Positions 59,901 through 64,000 of a stretch of DNA of 64,000 bases are shown here, piece after piece. The stretch spans positions 113,846 through 177,845 of the forward strand of contig CAKQSF010000002.1 in assembly GCA_934272845.1 (NCBI GenBank), given 5' to 3'. The notes below the pieces were generated by a model. The model searched no databases. It was not told the DNA's origin and saw only the letters and a program-made list of their open reading frames with translations. Within the stretch, counting starts at the first letter, position 1. Each line of letters opens with the position of its first letter. Both the position numbers and the translations under genes were made by a program. Origin of the DNA: an uncultured Prevotella sp. (GTDB taxonomy: Bacteria > Bacteroidota > Bacteroidia > Bacteroidales > Bacteroidaceae).

Positions 59901-60920
59901 TTATTCCGCAATGTTATCTTTCAGTTCTGGTGACATCCATACAGCGTTTTTGCCATCTTTGTCTGAATAGATGAAGTATGCCTTCAAGTCTTTTTCATGT
60001 TTCAACACTTCCTTTGCTTTTTCCAGTCCCATTACCATGAATGCGGTGGCAAAAGCATCGGCTTTTGCGCAAGTGTTGGCAATCACTGTTGCCGACAGTA
60101 TGTTGTGTTGTACAGGATATCCTGTTTTCGGGTCAATGGTGTGTGCATATTTCTTGCCACCTTTGTAGTAGAAGTTGCGGTAGTTTCCTGATGTCGCCAT
60201 AGCGGTATTGGTGAGTGAAAGCACGGTCTGTAGTTCCTGCTTCACGGCAAGTGTGTCGTCGGTAGGCTTTGTTACACCAATCTTCCATGGTTTGCCACTG
60301 TCGTTGTTGCCCTTAACTACCACTTCGCCGCCTATCTCTACCATGTAGTTCTCTATCCCCTTACTGTCGAGAAAGCGTGCTACGACGTCAACACCGTAGC
60401 CCTTTGCTATTGCACTACAGTCGAGCATAATGCGTGGGTCAGCCTTTTCTATGTGTTTGCCGTTAAGTTTTGTTTTCTCAAAACCAATAATTTTCTTTAG
60501 GCTATCCACCTTTTCGGGCGTTGGCATGCTGCCCGATTTAAATCCAAAGCCCCATGCATTGACCAATGGTGCTACCGTTATGTCAAAGGCACCAGCCGTT
60601 TTGTCGTGAACTGTTCGTGCTAGATTATATACCTCAGTGAACATGTTGTTGACCTCAACGTCCTTGTTTTGGTTTACGGCAGTGATGATAGAACTGTCGT
60701 TAAAGGGCGAGAGAGAGTTGTCAACGTCCTTCAGCGCAGCCTCTATACCATTCTTTTGGTTATCCGCACATTGGTACGTGATGTTGTAAGACGTTCCAAA
60801 TACGAAACCAGAGTCGTGCTGATACGGTATGTTCTTCTTCCCATTGCATGTTATGGCAATAGCCACCAGTGCTATAATCGCTATAGGTAAGATGTAGGCT
60901 GTAAGTCTTTTACTCTTCAT
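59901..60920 (-). CDS. apbE: FAD:protein FMN transferase
   Basis: A 339-residue enzyme that attaches FMN to Thr residues of periplasmic and membrane proteins. It has a lipoprotein-like N-terminus (ALVAIAITCNG). The ApbE motifs are VFGTSYNITYQC, TAGAFDITVAPLVNAWGFG, LDCSAIAKGYGVD, YMVEIGGEVVVKG and YAHTIDPKTGYPV, with metal-binding Asp/Thr near the end. The RnfD and RnfG proteins in this window are its expected substrates. It overlaps the DUF6048 gene by ATGA. Confidence 0.94.
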   Translation of the reverse strand: MKSKRLTAYILPIAIIALVAIAITCNGKKNIPYQHDSGFVFGTSYNITYQCADNQKNGIEAALKDVDNSLSPFNDSSIITAVNQNKDVEVNNMFTEVYNLARTVHDKTAGAFDITVAPLVNAWGFGFKSGSMPTPEKVDSLKKIIGFEKTKLNGKHIEKADPRIMLDCSAIAKGYGVDVVARFLDSKGIENYMVEIGGEVVVKGNNDSGKPWKIGVTKPTDDTLAVKQELQTVLSLTNTAMATSGNYRNFYYKGGKKYAHTIDPKTGYPVQHNILSATVIANTCAKADAFATAFMVMGLEKAKEVLKHEKDLKAYFIYSDKDGKNAVWMSPELKDNIAE

Positions 60921-61636
60921 AGTTTCTTTATCTGTTTGTTTTTCTTTGACAGTTCTATGCTGATATTGAATGTACCTCCCAGTTTATCGCCGTCTTTTCC
61001 GTAACCTGGTACGTACCAAATTTTTTCGCCATCGTTACCACTGCCCGACAGTTTCATTTTATATCTGAAACTCCAGCCCAGTCTTACAGGTCCTATGAGT
61101 TTGGCATCGAGAGAGAATACCAGTTCTGCCCAGTGGTAAGAGATGCTATTCTCGTTAGTTGCATAGTCAACTGTTCCGCCCCAGTAGGGTACACTCACTG
61201 TTCCAGAAATCTCTTGTTTGAAGTTCGTAAAGCCATATCTCGCACCGAAGAGTACACGGTAGTCATCGTGTTTATTTTTGCTGATGTTGACGTCGCAACC
61301 GATTTTTCCGTAAGGTGCATTAGTCTTTGCCATCAGTCCTGTTACAGCGTCAGTCTCGTGCTTAGCCGTTCCCCAACCAATTTCTGCTATAGGAAAGTAT
61401 CTGTCGCGTAGATTCATGCGCAGTGCACCTTCTATCTGACCGTAGTCACCAACCAGTCGCATCACGGTTCCTGCAAGATCGTATGATACTGATAATCCTT
61501 TAAACAACGCGACGGTATCTTTTTCGTTCACGTCGCTCTGTGTTGTAGAGCGTTGTTGCGCCATGACCTGTGAGGGTACAAGGAAACTAATTGCTGCTAC
61601 CGCGCAGGCGAAGATATATGTTCGTAACAGATGCAT
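60917..61636 (-). CDS. DUF6048 exported protein
   Basis: A 239-residue protein with a signal peptide (MHLLRTYIFACAVAAISFLV...VMAQ). The rest alternates amphipathic strands (YFPIAEIGWGTAKHE, VLFGARYGFTNFKQEI, LGWSFRYKMKL), consistent with a small outer-membrane barrel of the DUF6048 family. Its start overlaps the DUF6452 gene by 50 bp and its stop overlaps apbE, so the three are translated as a unit. Function unknown. Confidence 0.78.
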   Translation of the reverse strand: MHLLRTYIFACAVAAISFLVPSQVMAQQRSTTQSDVNEKDTVALFKGLSVSYDLAGTVMRLVGDYGQIEGALRMNLRDRYFPIAEIGWGTAKHETDAVTGLMAKTNAPYGKIGCDVNISKNKHDDYRVLFGARYGFTNFKQEISGTVSVPYWGGTVDYATNENSISYHWAELVFSLDAKLIGPVRLGWSFRYKMKLSGSGNDGEKIWYVPGYGKDGDKLGGTFNISIELSKKNKQIKKL

Positions 61637-62123
61637 TATTGCTTACTTTAGGGTTGTTGACGATTACGGTGTCAATAAAATTATGTGTGCTGTTTACCGC
61701 CTCTATTTCGTGGTGGTATCGTGGTGCGCAGTCTACGGATTCAAACTGTGGTATGTTGCTTTTCTTAATTCGTACCAGGTCGGTTATCTCCGTGTTTTGG
61801 TCTATAGTCAGCGTTAGAGCAATTTCGTCAGTGTCAGCGTTGTAACTCATTGGCAGGTCGATCGATGCCACGTTGCTTTGCTGATTAATGTATACCGTGT
61901 CGCTGTCAGCATATTCGCGGTGGAAAGTTACCGACAGTGGGTACTGCAACTGCACGCTATTGCCATCGCCATCCTGTAAAGCGTAGTGGCACATTACGCG
62001 ACCATTGATGTTACAGTCTATGGAAGAACATCCAGTGGTGAGCATAGCGGCGAAGAGAACCGTAGGTATTATGTGACGATATGTCTTGCGGAACAAACTG
62101 TTTCGTATTTTAAGAATGTGCAT
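61587..62123 (-). CDS. DUF6452 lipoprotein
   Basis: A 178-residue lipoprotein with lipobox AMLTTGCSS (Cys near 32). Beta-rich body: VMCHYALQDGDGNSVQLQYP and LPMSYNADTDEIALTLTID. Resembles DUF6452, a Bacteroidales family usually next to DUF6048 genes. The last 50 bp overlap the start of that gene in another frame. Function unknown. Confidence 0.78.
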   Translation of the reverse strand: MHILKIRNSLFRKTYRHIIPTVLFAAMLTTGCSSIDCNINGRVMCHYALQDGDGNSVQLQYPLSVTFHREYADSDTVYINQQSNVASIDLPMSYNADTDEIALTLTIDQNTEITDLVRIKKSNIPQFESVDCAPRYHHEIEAVNSTHNFIDTVIVNNPKVSNNASVTNIYLRLRGSSN

Positions 62124-62138
62124 TTCCTTAATTCTGTT

Positions 62139-63098
62139 TTACACGGTTTTCTCTATCTGGTAATCGTTTCTGCCCTGTGAGGAGCGGCTTACGAGGTCTG
62201 CCACGAAGCCTGCTAAGAACAACTGCGTACCGATTATCATCATTGTTAGCGCAATGTAGAAGTATGGAGAATCAGTAACGAGACGTTGCTGTATGCCTTG
62301 ACTTAGTGCCAACAACTTGTCGACGCCTATGATAACGGCAGAGATGAAGCCGATGAAGAACATCAGCGAGCCAAGGAATCCAAACACATGCATAGGCTTA
62401 CGGCTGAAAGTAGACAGGAACCATAGTGTGATAAGGTCGAGATAACCATTCACAAAGCGGTTCCAGCCCATGAACTTAGACTTGCCAAACTTTCTTGCCT
62501 GATGGTGAACAGGCTTTTCGCCAATCTTGTCGAAGCCAGCGTTCTTAGCAAGGTATGGCATATAGCGGTGCATCTCACCGTAAACCTCTATATTCTTAAC
62601 CACATCAATGCGGTATGCCTTCAGTCCGCAGTTAAAGTCATGAAGGTTATGAATGCCGCTAACCTTGCGTGCTGTAGCGTTAAACAGTTTCGTAGGAATG
62701 GTCTTAGAGAGAGGGTCACCCTGTGAGCGATTCTGTTTATAACCACTTACGAGGTCGTAACCGTCAACGGTAATCATGCGGTATAGTTCAGGAATCTCGT
62801 CAGGAGAGTCCTGTAAGTCTGCGTCCATCGTGATGACAACGTTGCCCTGAGCCTTCTCAAAACCACAGTATAGGGCAGGAGATTTGCCGTAGTTGCGACG
62901 GAACTTAATGCCGTGAACGTGCTCATCCTCCTTTGATAGGTTCTCTATGATGTCCCAGGAATGGTCGGTTGAGCCATCGTTTACGAATATTACCTCGTAT
63001 GAGAACCCGTGCTCTTGCATTACTCGTTTTATCCATGCATAGAGTTCAGGTATTGATTCTTCTTCGTTGTATAGTGGTACTACTACTGAAATATCCAT
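62139..63098 (-). CDS. GT2-family membrane glycosyltransferase (DPM1/ArnC-like)
   Basis: 319 residues. The GT-A fold starts MDISVVVPLYNEEESIPELY, with VFVNDGSTDHSWDII, VITMDADLQDSPDEIPE (the DAD metal site) and DFNCGLKAYR. Two C-terminal helices (about 230-260, 275-305) anchor it in the membrane. Members transfer sugars to polyprenyl phosphate. It is 15 bp before the DUF6452 gene and 30 bp after a DUF4199 gene, so all are probably one operon. Confidence 0.92.
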   Translation of the reverse strand: MDISVVVPLYNEEESIPELYAWIKRVMQEHGFSYEVIFVNDGSTDHSWDIIENLSKEDEHVHGIKFRRNYGKSPALYCGFEKAQGNVVITMDADLQDSPDEIPELYRMITVDGYDLVSGYKQNRSQGDPLSKTIPTKLFNATARKVSGIHNLHDFNCGLKAYRIDVVKNIEVYGEMHRYMPYLAKNAGFDKIGEKPVHHQARKFGKSKFMGWNRFVNGYLDLITLWFLSTFSRKPMHVFGFLGSLMFFIGFISAVIIGVDKLLALSQGIQQRLVTDSPYFYIALTMMIIGTQLFLAGFVADLVSRSSQGRNDYQIEKTV

Positions 63099-63128
63099 TT
63101 TCTTTAATGTATATATTTTGTATCTTAC

Positions 63129-63665
63129 TTATCTTTTCTTTCTCATGCCTATAAGCCCCAATATCAGTGACAGTATTGCTGACGAAACAATACAGTTAAA
63201 GAATATACTGAAAGCGAAATCTATAGGTCTGAGTTTCCCTATCTCTGCTATCTGCGCCTCAAGAAGGTCTGGGTCCATCTGCATTTGCTTAAAACTTTCC
63301 CTTATCTCAGGTACAGAAATGTTCCTGTAAAGGGTGTTCATCAGCATGCCATCGTCAATGAGGTAAAAGTAAACCAGTGTGGCAGCAGCAAGTAATATGG
63401 AGGCGCATGTGGTGGTCATCAAGCAATATGCCACTGCCCTACGGTAAGAAATATATCCACCCAAGGCCTTGTTTCTGAAGTCTCTCAGACGAAAATAAAT
63501 TAAGAACGGCGAGGTAACGATACCCGCTATGAAACCTATCTCCACTTCAGGAGCCCACATGCTGCCCGCAAAGCAACCGAGCGTGAAAATCCATAGAAGT
63601 CCTATGAATAGCCCGTCTTGCCGTGCGAAAGCCTTTAGTTGTATGTATTCTTCTGTTGAAATCAT
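63129..63665 (-). CDS. DUF4199 integral membrane protein
   Basis: A 178-residue protein with four hydrophobic helices (about 15-35, 38-58, 72-98, 148-170) and an extracytoplasmic loop with KQMQMDPDLLEAQIAEIG. It fits DUF4199, often encoded before a GT2 enzyme in Bacteroidetes. Function unknown; a helper or scramblase role with the glycosyltransferase is conceivable. Confidence 0.82.
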   Translation of the reverse strand: MISTEEYIQLKAFARQDGLFIGLLWIFTLGCFAGSMWAPEVEIGFIAGIVTSPFLIYFRLRDFRNKALGGYISYRRAVAYCLMTTTCASILLAAATLVYFYLIDDGMLMNTLYRNISVPEIRESFKQMQMDPDLLEAQIAEIGKLRPIDFAFSIFFNCIVSSAILSLILGLIGMRKKR

Positions 63666-63784
63666 GCTACAAAGTTACGCATTTAATTTCAAAATATGAT
63701 ACTTTAAACATGGCTAAATCTTAAAAAATATAAAAATGGATATAATTTTAATGTCTTTTGAACAAAATATCAAATAAAAATGCT

Positions 63785-63792
63785 TACCTTTG
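63785..63792 (+). promoter_or_regulatory. -7 box upstream of SRP RNA
   Basis: TACCTTTG, a perfect -7 consensus, about 55 bp before the SRP RNA stem. Confidence 0.6.
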
Positions 63793-63846
63793 CATCGCTT
63801 TTGAAAACGCCCCCTCAACGAATGGTGTTAACAAAAGAGAAAAATA

Positions 63847-63944
63847 CGGGCAAGTCTTGCACGACCAGCTCCCTCGGAATCCTCCAGGACGGGAACGTAG
63901 CAAAGGTACTTGGTTGTAGCGGTGCGATGTAAGTAGCTTGCCCA
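63847..63944 (+). ncRNA. ffs: signal recognition particle RNA (4.5S, small bacterial type)
   Basis: The terminal stem GGGCAAG (63848-63854) pairs with CTTGCCC (63937-63943). Inside, CGACCAGCTCCCTC.GAATCC and the apical CCAGGACGGGAACGTAGCAA followed by AGGTAC match the conserved SRP domain IV asymmetric loop and tetraloop region. The RNA binds Ffh for membrane-protein targeting. Exact ends are approximate; transcription may begin near 63799. Confidence 0.88.
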
Positions 63945-63947
63945 CCC

Positions 63948-64000
63948 GCCTCTTTAGCTCAGTTGGCCAGAGCACGTGATTTGTAATCTCGGGGTCGTTG
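63948..64000 (+). tRNA. tRNA-Thr (anticodon TGT), partial
   Basis: GCCTCTTTAGCTCAGTTGGC begins the acceptor and D arms. The anticodon loop is ATTTGTAATC with TGT. The T arm and 3' end lie beyond the window edge. It follows the SRP RNA by only a few bases, so the two may be co-transcribed. Confidence 0.9.

Noticed and set aside
7..64000. Prophage, conjugative element or toxin-antitoxin/defence island
   Set aside because: No integrase, Tra, capsid, restriction or toxin genes were found; nearly all genes are housekeeping or envelope functions with similar composition.

Overview
The window comes from the chromosome of a Bacteroidales bacterium, most likely of the Prevotella group (Prevotellaceae). 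The evidence is consistent: nearly every promoter-like site has the Bacteroidetes form (TTTG, 19-20 bp, TAnnTTTG); SusC/TonB-type receptors, DUF5686, Porin_10, DUF4468, DUF6048, DUF6452 and DUF4199 proteins are present; the RNF genes run B-C-D-G-E-A; and the cell has a PnuT/thiamine pyrophosphokinase salvage operon. No phage, plasmid, rRNA operon, CRISPR array or intact transposase was seen. The accessory DNA is mostly small palindromic or MITE-like elements and short tandem repeats between genes.

Layout. 1-3.1 kb: three-gene acyl-CoA (propionyl-CoA type) carboxylase operon on the minus strand, preceded by a cobalamin riboswitch. 3.3-7.0 kb: thiamine salvage operon (TPP riboswitch, TonB receptor, PnuT-like permease, thiamine pyrophosphokinase). 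7.1-9.5 kb: a 195-bp MITE, an AAA/DUF4143 ATPase with four 32-bp upstream iterons, and a small secreted protein. 9.5-13.6 kb: two-component system divergent from a two-gene ABC transporter. 13.7-23.4 kb: envelope proteins (DUF5686, Porin_10), queC, DUF4468, an RluA-type pseudouridine synthase and pyruvate kinase. 23.6-29.7 kb: rseC and rnfBCDGEA, the ion-pumping ferredoxin:NAD+ oxidoreductase. 30-33.5 kb: a BASS-type transporter and an EF-G paralogue (EF-G2). 33.6-40.5 kb: TolC/MacA/MacB efflux operon ending in its own LytS/LytTR regulators. 41.2-48 kb: 5-formyl-THF cyclo-ligase, a RelA/SpoT homologue, an ECF-like sigma factor, rpe and infC-rpmI-rplT. 48.1-52.7 kb: phenylalanine/tyrosine operon (pheA, aminotransferase, DAHP synthase-chorismate mutase, tyrA). 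53-64 kb: GH43 enzyme, a 21-residue-repeat protein, CtpA protease, dCMP deaminase, M3 peptidase, Crp regulator, ApbE, DUF6048/DUF6452, GT2, DUF4199, SRP RNA and the start of a tRNA-Thr.

The most interesting item is upstream of pheA. A 25-codon leader peptide (52591-52668, minus) contains eight consecutive Phe/Tyr codons and is followed by a strong intrinsic terminator (52511-52546). A GCGGGA segment inside the leader is complementary to the 5' arm of that terminator. This is the full layout of a ribosome-mediated transcription attenuator for aromatic amino acids. Other points of note are the cobalamin riboswitch on a biotin-dependent carboxylase operon, a RelA/SpoT protein with an intact hydrolase but an apparently broken synthetase site, an EF-G2 without the catalytic switch-II histidine, helically phased iterons upstream of an AAA/DUF4143 gene, and several families of palindromic repeats, some inside operons.

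Functional links: ApbE (60 kb) is the enzyme class that attaches FMN to RnfD and RnfG (27 kb). The carboxylase operon probably works with B12-dependent methylmalonyl-CoA mutase in succinate/propionate metabolism, which would explain the riboswitch. The efflux operon carries its own regulators. Assignments come from reading motifs and layout only; no database search was run.
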